Shown: piece after piece, positions 1-10,381 of the stretch | How the letters are laid out: each line of letters starts with the position of its first letter | Position numbering within the stretch: position 1 is the stretch's first letter | Assembly: GCA_032716605.1 (NCBI GenBank) | Contig: CM064501.1 | Location: 20,846,734 to 20,910,733, forward strand | DNA: 64,000 nt | Reading direction: 5' to 3' | DNA from: Paralithodes platypus | Taxonomy: Eukaryota; Arthropoda; Malacostraca; Decapoda; Lithodidae | The notes under the pieces: model-generated | The model's input: the letters and a program-made list of their open reading frames with translations, nothing else | Told to the model about the DNA's origin: nothing | The model's database searches: none | Position numbers and translations under genes: made by a program

Positions 1-29
1 TCGCTCACTCGTGCTGGACTCGGGCACCG

Positions 30-812
30 ACTCTTGTATGTGTGAACCATGCTTTAGTAAGTGGGTTTGGAACATTGTGTGAGAAACGGAATTTGAAGGT
101 AAATGAGGATAAGAATAAGGTTGTGTTTTTTGAGAGGATTGAGATAACCAACTGTGAGATACGGCTGAATGGTTAGGAGATGGAGAATGTGAGATCCTTT
201 AATTTACTAGGCAGTGCATTGAGTAAGGATGGAAGTCTGAAGAGTGAGATACAGGACTGATTGCAACAGGGCACGAGGATTGTAGTTGCATTGAGGAAGG
301 TGATGAGGAATAGAAAGGTTAGTATGTAAGCAAAGAGGTCATTGCCTGATAATGTTGTAGTCCTCACCTTGCCATATGGAAGTGAAGTATGGGCATTGCT
401 AGAGGGACACAAGTCGAGAGTGAGAGCAATCGAAATGAGTTAGCTAAGAGGAGCTTGTGGAGTCACGGGGATGGATAGACTGACGAACCAAGTAGTATGT
501 GATAGGTGTTGTGTGGAGGTGGACATTGTGGAGAATGTCAAGAACACTTTAATGAGGTGGTATGGTCACATGGAGCGAATGGAGAGCATGCATATGGCAA
601 AGAGGGTGTATGAGAGTGAGGTGGAAGGGATTATAGGGAGAGGCAGACAGAGAATGATGTGGATGGATGGATTGGAAAGATGTATGGTGCAGGGGGGGAT
701 GTGCTGGTAGGAAGGACATGTGTTGTCGGGGGACAGTGCGGCCTGGAAGAAGTTTATTCATGGACTCCCCGTCAGGGATTAGGGCGCCTGGTAATAGATG
801 CATAGATAGTTA
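30..812 (+). mobile_element. RTE-like non-LTR retrotransposon, 3' fragment (decayed)
   Basis: The stretch aligns by eye along its length with the better preserved copy at 59975-61138: the same order of RT C-terminal text, then a short segment with an ATAG-type tail near 793-812. The recognisable protein is the C-terminal region of an endonuclease/RT polyprotein, where the intact copy reads RWFGHMERM and VYESEVEG; here 471-710 still reads RWYGHMERM and VYESEVEG. Upstream the frame is broken by several stops, for example TAG near 174 and TAA near 328. The 5' side probably continues left of the window or is truncated near base 30. It is non-functional. RTE-like assignment rests on protein style and the microsatellite tail, not on a search. 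Confidence 0.75.
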
Positions 813-2249
813 GACAACTCCACAATATACAATTTCTGCTTTTATCAGTTCATAAATTACATTAATTAAAATATCCTCCCTCTGTAATTTACGTCCGCAG
901 AATATCTCTTCACATACCTTCAATCAACACGAGTATAATTATAATTGTTATACATTTACTTTGGAAGGACAACACCATTGGGTTCATGAATTGTGAGTTA
1001 AATGTTTGTATTTTCCATCCTATATTTGTGCATGCAAATACTTATATCACAATAAAGATTCTGTGTTTTTCATATATACTGTATTTGTTTGAAATGAAAC
1101 TACCCCAATGTAATATCACTGATCAGTAATTAACTACTTTGAGAGTTTCGGACCATAAAGCATATGTGCGTTATTTCAAGCAACTTATCACATACTCGAA
1201 TGCAGTATCCTAATGTGTGAATGCTCCAATTTGTTAAATGCAATAAATCTCATTTCCCTTTAAGTTTAGACAGTTAGGACAAATGTAACCATTCTACTTT
1301 TCCGCATTCATAACCACCTTTATCTCATGAACCTTGGCCTCACCATCTAATTTCAGGTCACCTGCTGAATATCAGTGACACAGAACCATCTGGAATCAAA
1401 CCTAAGAAATAAACAATCTGTCACATTCTAGCTTTATTGGTGGTTCTTGGAATGCCAAATCGACATTTCAATGAGAACTGCTCGAAATATGTTGTTTAAT
1501 TTAATGTATCATGATGCATTATGTCAACTACTCTTACTCTGGCAGGGTGGCAACATTTGTCTTTCATATTAATTCAAATGTGCAACATGGGTGTGTTCTT
1601 TCCTCTTCATTTTTCGACATTTACATAAAGCTGGTCATACGGTCGGACAGTCCGACAGGGTACCAGAACATATGAATTTATATATGACGCAACGATCCTA
1701 GTAAACTAAGTGGAGAGTCACAAACTGGCTCTGTGGGAAATGCGCAAAGAATAAAACACATGGGGTCTACAGTTTTATTGGACTAAGATTAAAGTTCAAC
1801 CATCACATGACTTATTTAGCGAAGCTTAGAGTCAATTCAGGTAAGTGGCATATATATAGAGTTATTTAATTAATTATAGTATCTATCTGTCGAGCATTCA
1901 GGATATTATACACTTGCGAAATTTGGGATTATGATCTTTAAATATAATCGATACCTGTGTTAGAGGATATTAGTATTTAATGTCGTAATATATGTTCGTG
2001 AGACATGGACACTTTACAGCAATTTGGAAAGTAATATGAACTCCTTAAGTACTTACAATAATGTCTGCAGTATAATGGTCTATCACTGGTAAAATCAACT
2101 TATACAGCACCAACTCTCAAATTGATACCAGGTGGTGTTTGGTTCATAAGAATCAGATTTGGTTATGTGACCATTTGGCCAAACCACCGAGAGTTGTCCG
2201 TAATCATGGAAATGACTCAGCAATTGATGGAGGCTACACACCAATAACA
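813..2249. other. No recognisable feature
   Basis: AT-rich sequence with frequent stops in all frames. I see no coding run, terminal repeat or internal repeat that I can support. Confidence 0.5.
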
Positions 2250-2525
2250 TAAAATTAAACCTCCGTTGTGGCTTGGTAGACAAAGCACCAGCCATCCCAG
2301 AATGAAATTCTGGTCTTAGTTGTTATATTTGTTAACAAATAAATAACTTGTCTTACTTTGGGAGTCAGATTTTAATTATATACAGCTTTTCACCTACACG
2401 AGATGGGGTTGGGTGAGGGACAAAGGTAGGAATAATTTCAACTTTTAATCTCCGTTATGATCTAGTAGACACCACTTGTGTAAGTCTTCAGAGGTTCGAA
2501 TCCTGGTTTTAGCTGCTGTATCATA
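2250..2525 (+). repeat. Two tRNA-like (SINE-type) repeat heads
   Basis: Two segments, about 2260-2330 and 2448-2520, share the pattern CTCCGTTRTG, then TRGTAGAC, a spacer, and a segment ending TTAGYTG. The second contains GGTTCGAATCC (about 2492-2502), a textbook RNA polymerase III B box, with a weak A-box-like segment about 30 bases upstream. This fits degenerate tRNA-derived SINE heads. No cloverleaf was folded, and the first copy has a poor B box. Confidence 0.35.
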
Positions 2526-2576
2526 CTGGTAAAAGTAGCATTAACACTTCCAGCCTGATATGAGAGGTGCTTACAA

Positions 2577-2750
2577 AATACAGGGTGGCGCAGAACTCGG
2601 TTCCCCACCTGGTTGAAATAGGCAACGCTGCCTTTCTATACATTTGTAGTAGGTTGAGTGAATTGTCTTTTGGATATTGTGCTTTAAAAAACAGTATCTT
2701 CACAATCATTTAATGCATTGCCCTTTATAATAAACCATTCAACACAGAAT
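2577..2750 (+). repeat. Dispersed repeat, copy 1
   Basis: The segment starting at the GGTGGCGCAGAA motif recurs as its reverse complement at 34880-35042, with the same order of blocks: CCCACCTGG, TTCTATACATT, GTAGTAGGTTG, GGATATTGTGCTTT. I estimate 75-80 percent identity by eye. It encodes nothing I recognise. Confidence 0.7.
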
Positions 2751-3079
2751 AGGCAGTAGAAGCCACTGGTATTATTTAAGTTGCTATACTTATATGAATA
2801 ATGATGAATGTAAACTGAATTATGCACCATCAAATTGTAATAACTTTATATTTAAGACTGTATTTTGCTAATTTCCTGATTTTTTTCTACAGTTCAAAAG
2901 ACTTTCATTAAATAAACACTTTGTCCAGAATACGATGGTGTATTAAAAATTGATATAAGTTTCCTATTTTCAGATATACCACTATTATGATATAGCGTAC
3001 AATGATAGTGCGTGACATAATAAATATAGAGGATATCACACTCTCATGGAATAACCTATATTATAAGTTTAATATATCG
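2751..3079. other. AT-rich spacer, nothing recognised
   Basis: No ORF, repeat or terminal motif seen. Confidence 0.4.
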
Positions 3080-3305
3080 GACAATAAGTGAGATGACGGG
3101 GGATAAAGATATTCCAAACCTACCTGCCAACCATCTACCACCCACAACTACCATCTCCGAGCAACACATATGCGTTGCTTCCATATATACCTGCAACGGC
3201 AACCAGAGATCCCCAAGAAGCAACAACGACAACAACAAGCCGCCCCGGATCAAAGAGAGAAAGTGAACTCGGAGGGAAAACTGCCATATCTGCCTAGACC
3301 AACAC

Positions 3306-3677
3306 GTGGATGCAAAGGACTCCAGCAACACTATGCTAATTTGCCACCAACCCCTGCAGTGTGACCCTAGGCAATATAAAAAACAGAGGAAAGTGAATAA
3401 TAAGAGGCAAATTAAATATTCAAAACCAGGGCTAACCCATATTAACCATGTCAATAGTGAAGAAATGAACAGGCAAGCAATAGTAGAACAGCCTCACACA
3501 TCATACCTATATCTCCCTCAGAGCCAGCACAAACCAAATACTCAAATTCAATCAATGCCTGCATCCTCCTCACGTAATCCCAAAGTGAAAACAAACCTTA
3601 GTGCGACCGGCTTCCTGAAAGAAAGCAAAGCCAGAGTATCACCCATGCCCCTCTTGCCCCGAAACCGGGCACCCTAA
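3306..3677 (+). pseudogene. F-element internal ORF, N-terminal part (unknown protein)
   Basis: This 123-codon frame is matched in copy B by the - strand frame at 16928-17299. Shared blocks include EEMN, LPQS, PNTQIQSMP versus PNLQLQTMP, NPKVK and MPLLPRNRAP. The composition is rich in Asn, Gln, Pro and Ser with no motif I recognise. The frame stops at 3677, whereas copy B continues 24 codons further, so this copy is degraded. It could be a gag-like or ORF1-like protein, but no zinc knuckle or enzyme motif supports that. Confidence 0.5.
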
Positions 3678-3879
3678 GTGCTGACAAAAACGGAGGCACT
3701 ATGCGCGTTGAGCCTAGTCAAATCAAGCAATCAGCCTACTAACTTATCTACCACTTTGGATTCTGAACTCGGAGTTCCCAGGTGAGAAGGGAAAGTCAAA
3801 AGTAGAGATCTTGGTGACGAGCTTCATTCTTTATCAACTAGTATTCATCCACACTTAAGTAGGCTAGAAGATAATTCAA

Positions 3880-4984
3880 TTGGAAATGTCTCCAAATTTG
3901 CGCTTCCAATTGAAACCCAAGATCTCGTGCAGAGCAGCCTCTTAAGTCTTTCTTGTGACTTTGTACTCCCAGACAGGGACGAGATTGAACTATTTGCTGC
4001 TATATCTTTTGATAAGAGCATAATGGATGACACAAGTACTTTCGATGCAAGCATAGTTAACACCATTCAGTACATAAGATCAGTGATGGAATACGCAAGC
4101 CCAGCCTGGGCTTCTAACCTAGCTGAAATACATCATAAGACCTTACAGACTATTCAAAACAAAGCCCTGAAGATCATTACAGGCTGCACAGCTACTTCAC
4201 CCACAGATCACCTACATCAAGAAACCAAAATCCTCAAAGTCAAAGACCATCTGGACATGAGAGGCACTCAATTCCTGGCAGCAGCCTCCACGAACCAAGA
4301 CCACCCACTAAACTACATGGCAACACACCCACAGACACCAAGAAATATCAAAACAACACCCAGCACACGGTATCACACACAATTATTGTCCTCTCTCCCT
4401 CCCTGCCCACCCCGAACCAACTTCCAGAAGCACATCCATACTCATATCTCTCACCGATCCATCCACTCACTCACAGACAACACGCAGCTGCATGCACGAC
4501 CTCCCGAAATCCATCCTTCCGAATCCTCCCTTCCTCGCGAGGACAGAGTCCACCTGGCCAGGCTGAGATGCGGACACCATCCAGCTCTCCTGAGCTATCA
4601 GAAGAGACTGAATGACTCCGTTGTCGACGCCTGCCCGGGATGTAACACAGCACCCCATACCATTAAACACATCATAGAAGACTGCATTTCACACAACCAC
4701 TTACGCCAACAACACAATCTACACTCAATGAGAGCTCTGTGGGAAAGCCCGATCGTGGCCATGGCCTTTCTCAGGGACTCGGGGCTGTTCGGCCAGGCAG
4801 CTTAGGGAACAACAACAACAACAACAACACCATTCAGCCTAGGTTTGCATCACTGTACCCCTTCGAGGTTCAGGATAGTATTTTCATTAACTGTCCACCT
4901 ATGCCTGGAAATACCTTAAGTTTACCATGTGTAGGGGATCCTTTTTGCTATGCCACGTTTTCAATTAAATGTGAGACAATCTGA
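3880..4984 (+). pseudogene. F-element internal ORF, C-terminal part, split by a non-LTR insertion
   Basis: Residues before the insertion (about 3910-4058) and after it (4838-4984) together match the copy B frame on the - strand at about 16529-16800. Shared blocks include PIET/SIET, QSSL, DRDEIEL versus DRDEIDL, FDA and SLYPFEV. The 12-bp duplication AACACCATTCAG (4059-4070 and 4826-4837) marks the insertion point. The apparent long frame 3927-4805 is therefore a chance fusion of this protein with the inserted retrotransposon. I do not recognise the protein family. Confidence 0.6.
4071..4825 (+). mobile_element. 5'-truncated non-LTR retrotransposon with RT C-terminal domain
   Basis: The insert encodes the thumb and C-terminal part of an RT ORF, with MEYASPAWASN and the QNKALKIITGC-type block typical of Jockey- and I-like elements, then a cysteine-rich tail CPGC(x10)HIIEDC. 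The ORF ends at 4805 and is followed by an (AAC)n run. Target-site duplication AACACCATTCAG lies at 4059-4070 and 4826-4837. The paralogous F copy B has the unoccupied site near 16640-16680, confirming the insertion. Endonuclease and RT palm are missing, so this is a dead-on-arrival copy. Clade assignment is tentative. Confidence 0.85.
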
Positions 4985-5825
4985 TTGCGAGTTCCACCTT
5001 AGGAATCAGCGCTAATCATCAACTTAGATACCTCTCCGCTTGGTAAAGACTATCCTTAGCTCTATAAATCAACACTCAATTAATAAGCAATGGACACAAA
5101 ATACACATGAAAGGTTTTAACAAGTTTTATTCCTCAATAGCTAGGGTACAGTTTCAATATGTCTCTGGAAAAGTAAACATAACATTCATAATTATATAAA
5201 AGAATAATAATGCTACAACTGAACATATGAATAATAACACATAGAGAGGATTAATCTCAAATCACAATAAATAAAGTCCTGAAATTAATATACAAGCTCT
5301 CAAATATTGCTTGGAAAAGAGTGAATAATAGTTACTGCGATGTTATAAGGCTAGCACTGATGAGTATGGACAATAGGGCATTATTTGATTTATAAACGAA
5401 CAATAAGTCAAAGTGACTTGAATAAGTATTTAAACTGAAATAACTCAAAGAGTCATAAATATGAATTATTGATTCATAAACTTGTAATAAATATAATATT
5501 CAGAAATACCGTGACTGAGGAGCAATTACTCGCGACTTGAACTATCACTATTGGACTTGTACCCTGATGACATGTAGCATATAAACTAAGGTCTGAGTAG
5601 GTATTCAAGTTGACGTGTAAGTGTAGGTATTTATAACCAGATAAACTTTGGTATATTTCCATATTAATAAATACAGGAGCCTGTATCCGAATAAGTATAT
5701 AAACGTTTTCTGCCCGATAGATATGTGTATTGTTCTCCCGAAGCAGAGCAACGAATAATAAACAAAGAAGGGAAGAATGGAAAATCTTCTTTAATTTACG
5801 TTAACACTTAGTGAACCTTACCATA
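4946..5825 (+). repeat. F copy A LTR, first part
   Basis: Begins TGCTATGCC and matches, on the opposite strand, the segments 30438-30698, 23177-23332 and about 17950-18380 of copy B in that order. It holds no enzyme ORF; short frames are not conserved in copy B. The LTR resumes at about 15949 after the L2-like insertion. Confidence 0.6.
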
Positions 5826-5989
5826 ATAATAATAATAATAATAATAAGCATGTTACTTATTTCTCATAAGCGCCAATTTTTCCGAAGAATTCACTAGCGC
5901 TCGGAAAGAGAAAGAAAAATAAATCAATGCATCAAAAGAAAGCTTATATACAACACACATTTTACAATCACTAGCAGTGGCAAAATAGC

Positions 5990-8921
5990 CTAAACTCTAT
6001 AGCCATCTGTCATGACACCTCTCTCAAGATCATAGCTTCTCTCAAAGAGAAAAGTCTTAAGTTGTCTCTTGAAGCATTCAACAGAACTCAGTTGTCTCAT
6101 GGACAGCGGCAACCTGTTATACAACCTCGGAGCCATGTAGGAGAATGACCTCTCAAAGAAAGAAGACTGCTGGAAAGCCCTTGGTTCATCAAGACGAAAA
6201 GGGTCATTGTCATGACGCACAACTACACCATGGTGTGCCGGTGGATGCCTGAGCAGCTCCGCAAGGTACCTAGGCTCACCAAATTTGAGAACCTTAAAAG
6301 TCACTAAACACAACTTAAATTCTATTCTTGCTCTTACGGGCAGCCAGTGCAGTTCTATGTGAAGGGATGTAGTAGGAGTTCTAGGTGGAACACCAAAAAT
6401 GAGTCTTGCGACCCTGTTAAGAACAGACTGAACTTTCTTTAAAATATAATTTGGAAGACCCACCAACAGGGCATTGCAATAATCAACACGAGAGAAGACC
6501 AATGAGTGAACCAACGTCAGGAGGCAACGTCTGGTTATAAACGGCTTCACCAAATAGAGATTTCTGATGTGCAAGTAACAACTTTTAACTATCTGGTTTA
6601 CATGCTCTTTGAAATCTAATCGGGAGTTCACATATACACCCAGATTTCGAACAGAGTTGACCGGTCGCAGCTGAGATCCACCCACATTGATGGAGAGGGC
6701 ATCTACTATATCATCAGCTCTTCTATTTCCTCGGATGATGAGAATATCAGTTTTACCATCATTTAGTTTAAGTTTTCTCGCTCTCATCCACTTCTTGATA
6801 TCAGACATCAACAATTCCATCTTACTCCGTATATCAACTATATTTGTGATTCTCACATAAATCTGGGTGTCATCTACATAAAAGTGAAAGGTGATATTAT
6901 GTGCACGAAGCAGAAGAGACAAACTGCTGATATAAATTATGAATAGGATAGGACCTAAAACTGATCCCTGCGGAACACCATACTGCAGGGGTGTCGAGTC
7001 CGAGACCATTTGATTTACCATCACACTCTGGGATCTACCTGACAAGTACGACCCAAGAAGCAAGAGAGCAGAGTCACGCACACCACAATCGTAAAGATCA
7101 CTCAATAGCAACTCGTGATCCACTGTGTCAAAGGCCGCAGAGAGATCAAGTAAGACCAATAGTGAGGCCTCACCATTGCAAATGTTCTCAACTAGATCAT
7201 TATGTACTCTAATCAATGCTGTTTCAGTTGAATGATGCTGTCGGTAAGCAGACTGAAAAAATGGGATAGTTTCATTCTGCTGAAGTAGTGGTTGTAATTG
7301 GTCAAGTATTGCACGCTCTAATATCTTTGATATGAAGGACAGGTTGGAGACAGGACGATAGTTCAACATGTTCTCAACATCAAGTCCAGGTTACCTTAGA
7401 CTAGGTCGGAGTAGTGCATGCTTTCCAGACTGTGGGAAGTTACCTTCAGAGAAGCACTTATTAATTATTTTGGAAATAAACTCAACTGTGTGATCATAGA
7501 CTCTTGGTAGCTTGGAAACATTTATGGGATCGAACGAGCAAAATGTTTTATTGAGGTTTCTTATGTAGGACGAGCTCATGTCCACCTCTACTGAGTGAAA
7601 GGATGAGAGGACATTATTAGGAATGTGTCGGGGTTGGAGTACAACTGAAAGTTCTTCACCAACAGAAGCATCATCCAGTTCCTGTCTTGTGCGAGTTATC
7701 TTGCCAGCAAAAATGCCACAAAGTTGGCAGCCAACTCAGCATCGGGTACAGAAGGTCTTAAGCTGACTCTTGTTTTTCCAAGTAAACTGTTTACAATTGA
7801 AGCCAACCTTCTCTGGTCGTTACCACATGAGTCAACTTTTCCCTGATAATACACTTTCTTTTCATCTTTGATTGTGTGGACCACGGCTCTTCTGGCTGAC
7901 AGATATTGCAACCATGTAGACTCGTAGAGTCTGTTTTATTTTTCCGCCATTCACGTTCAGCTCTTCTACGCGCTCTTCTAAGACATTTAACTCGAGTGCT
8001 ATACCAGGGTGAATCATCTCGTACTATGATTTTCTTCTCTACTTCTGGACAGTGATGATCGAACACTAATTTAAGTGCATTTCTATGTACCTCCATCAGC
8101 TCATCTGAAGTAAGGTTGGAAGTATCAATACTTCCCAAGTACTGTTTTACTTCACTGCTAGCCAAATTTTGGTCTGTATTTTTATAATTTCTAAATCTGA
8201 TTATTTTTTCATGTGTGAGTGGCTTAGGGAAATCAAAGCTGAAAGTAATCAAAGCATGGTCAGAGGTATTTGGGTCAGCATTCTCAACGTCAACATCCAG
8301 AACACCACCACAACCCACAGGAGAGAGAACCAAGTCAAGGGTGTGTCCTAAGATATGAGTTGGGTGGGACACATGGTTTACAAAATTGCTCTGATCAGTC
8401 AACTCAAGGAACTCAGGAGAGAACGGCTTCAGATGAGGGCAGTCAACCCAGTAATTAAAATCTCCACATATCAAAAGTCTTCCGGTTTTAGCAGAAAATT
8501 CCTCGAGAAACTGCCCAAACTCTTCCATAAAACCCCTATCTGTGCCACGATTGCCTGGCCTATAGACAACTGCCATTCTTAGAATTTGTTGATGGAGTTT
8601 TATTTCCACTTTCAACAGTTCATAATAAAGAGGGGCTGGGTTATGGCTTATTTGCAAGATATTCACTAGAGATGTGGAGTAGACAACTGCCACTCCACCA
8701 CCCGGATGATCTCCCCTAGGCCTAGGAACATTTATTATGGAATGGGTTTTAGGCAATGCCACCTGGATAATATTCAGATCTGACTCGAACAACCAGGTCT
8801 CAGTGAGACATAATACATCAAGGTTACGTTCATCCAACTCGCAAATATGATCCATTTTGTTACGCAAACAACGAACATTCAACAGACCCAGTTTCAACCG
8901 GCTCCCTTGTGCATTTTTCAT
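5990..8921 (-). pseudogene. L2-like ORF2: AP endonuclease and reverse transcriptase (broken)
   Basis: ORF2 opens with an ATG at 8921. The endonuclease part carries LTETW, GGGVAVVY, YRPG, GDFN and TSDHALI, the metal-binding and catalytic landmarks of AP-type endonucleases. The RT part (7369-5990) carries NYRPVSNL, LLDLSAAFDTVDH, YGVPQGSVLGP and the catalytic box YVDD, then the thumb and C-terminal domain ending at 5990. Damage: a frameshift near 7930, another near 7705, and an in-frame TAA at 7391-7393 just before the RT block. The protein would cut target DNA and prime reverse transcription in the nucleus if intact. Confidence 0.85.
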
Positions 8922-8939
8922 TTTTTTGAACCTACAAAA

Positions 8940-9852
8940 TTGGTGTTTTCAATAACTTTATTTCTCTGAGCTGTCATTAGAGGACAATTTCTACTTGAGG
9001 CAAAATTATTTGGCGGCTCCGTAACTGATGTGGAGCTCATACAATTTATACATTTGGGGGAAGTCTTGTTGGTGCAGTCTTTTGAGTTATGAGTACCGGC
9101 ACAGAAGTTGCATTTTGGATCCTCATTTTTCCGATAACACCTGTCACTGGTATGGCTAAAGCCCTGGCAATGTTAACATTGTGTTACCCAGAAGCGATCG
9201 TATGCAAGACATCTCACAAGTCCAACATACACAGAATTGCCATCATCCGCAATGGAAGAGCGTATTTCAGGTGACATTTTTACTACCGCAGTCTTTGTGT
9301 GTGCATCACTCTTTTGCTTGGTGAATAGCAAATTCATAGCTAAGCCATCGTCGACCAGGGACTTTATTCTTGGGTTCTTCTTGAGGATGCTGGGAATGAT
9401 CTCATTATCCTCAGTGTCATTAGCAATGCCTACCAGAGTCATTTTTGGCAGCATCTTCTTTGGTTCGGAGACACTGAAGGCACTGTCAACCCCCAAACAC
9501 TGATTGATGGCCCTTCCTGCATCTTCTTTGGCTTTCTTGGATGGAAGTCGTACAACCAGTACACCTGAATCAGTTCTAGTTAACTTGTTAACCGGAACCG
9601 AAGCCAAAGCAGTCTCGATTGCCTTTGTATCTGGTGGGCTTACTGGCTCGGAGGATCGGTCTTTTGACTTCACTACCAGGACCTGATGGTCCCAGACAGT
9701 TTTTTCCTTTCCACCATCTACCACCTCAGTGGTGCGTTTGGTCGGCTTTTGGTCTCTTCAAATGTTTGCTGAACTATCTTGGCAAACAAGGGAATGTCGG
9801 GGGCAGCAACTTTAGTCTCAAGGATATTAGTCCATGAGCCAGGCCAGATATC
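8940..9852 (-). pseudogene. L2-like ORF1, C-terminal part with zinc knuckles
   Basis: Continues ORF1 after the DNA transposon insertion. The 9724-9173 frame has a charged RNA-binding-like region. An in-frame TAA at about 9171 (probably CAA to TAA) stops it. Beyond the stop the same frame continues with cysteine/histidine spacing of CCHC knuckles: CQGFSHTSDRC, then CNFCAGTHNSKDC, then CINC. It is a nucleic-acid-binding chaperone-type ORF1, adjacent to and upstream of ORF2 on the - strand. Removing 9859-15375 plus one copy of the target duplication joins it in frame with the part at 15382-15774. Confidence 0.75.
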
Positions 9853-9858
9853 GGTACC

Positions 9859-9953
9859 ACCTGGGGTGACTAAACACGAATGGTACTAAAATGTTTATAG
9901 AGTGACTGTAAGTACATTAAGATATGATAGCCTTCTCGCACTGGTAGCTTAGT
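9859..9953 (+). repeat. Left terminal inverted repeat of the DNA transposon
   Basis: About 95 bp with conserved outer 15 bp and conserved inner block at 9921-9951, separated by a diverged middle of equal length to the right end. Confidence 0.8.
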
Positions 9954-10381
9954 CTAATTTTTTTGATGCAATAGGGGCGCTACCCAAAAATAAAGATTTT
10001 TAGCGTGACGCTCGGCGTTTTCCTCATTTTCTTTAAAATCCATCACACAATCATCGCGAAACTTTGAACACCTATGTAGAATTATATTCTCTACCAGAGT
10101 TGTTCCTAGGTATTTTTCAAATTTCCTCATATTTCGGAATATACTCTATATTTTGGGTATTTTCCTCTAAATCTAGAATAAATCCTTAAATATGGGGAAC
10201 ATTGAAAAATATATTCTAACAGCTCTTGTAGCTTATTTGATTCTCTACAAGAATTATTCCGATGTGTATTTCAAGTTTCTCCATATTTAGGGGTTTATTT
10301 CATATTTGGGGATTTTTTGTTATATTTTGGGGATAATTTATTATTGGAAGGAGCAAACATATGTAGAGTGGTTTCCATGTA
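9954..10381. promoter_or_regulatory. 5' non-coding region of the DNA transposon
   Basis: AT-rich, with repeated CATATTT and TTTGGGGAT-type segments (about 10125-10335). A pyrimidine-rich stretch ending TTTTTTGCAG at 10416-10425 looks like a 3' splice site just before the preferred ATG at 10451, so a 5' intron is possible. No TATA box is assigned. Confidence 0.35.

Noticed and set aside
3056..3454. 132-codon hydrophobic - strand ORF
   Set aside because: It is the shadow of the F element, whose opposite strand carries the blocks shared with copy B.
3927..4805. A single 292-codon gene
   Set aside because: It is a chance in-frame fusion of the F protein with an inserted RT fragment; the 12-bp duplication at 4059-4070 marks the join.
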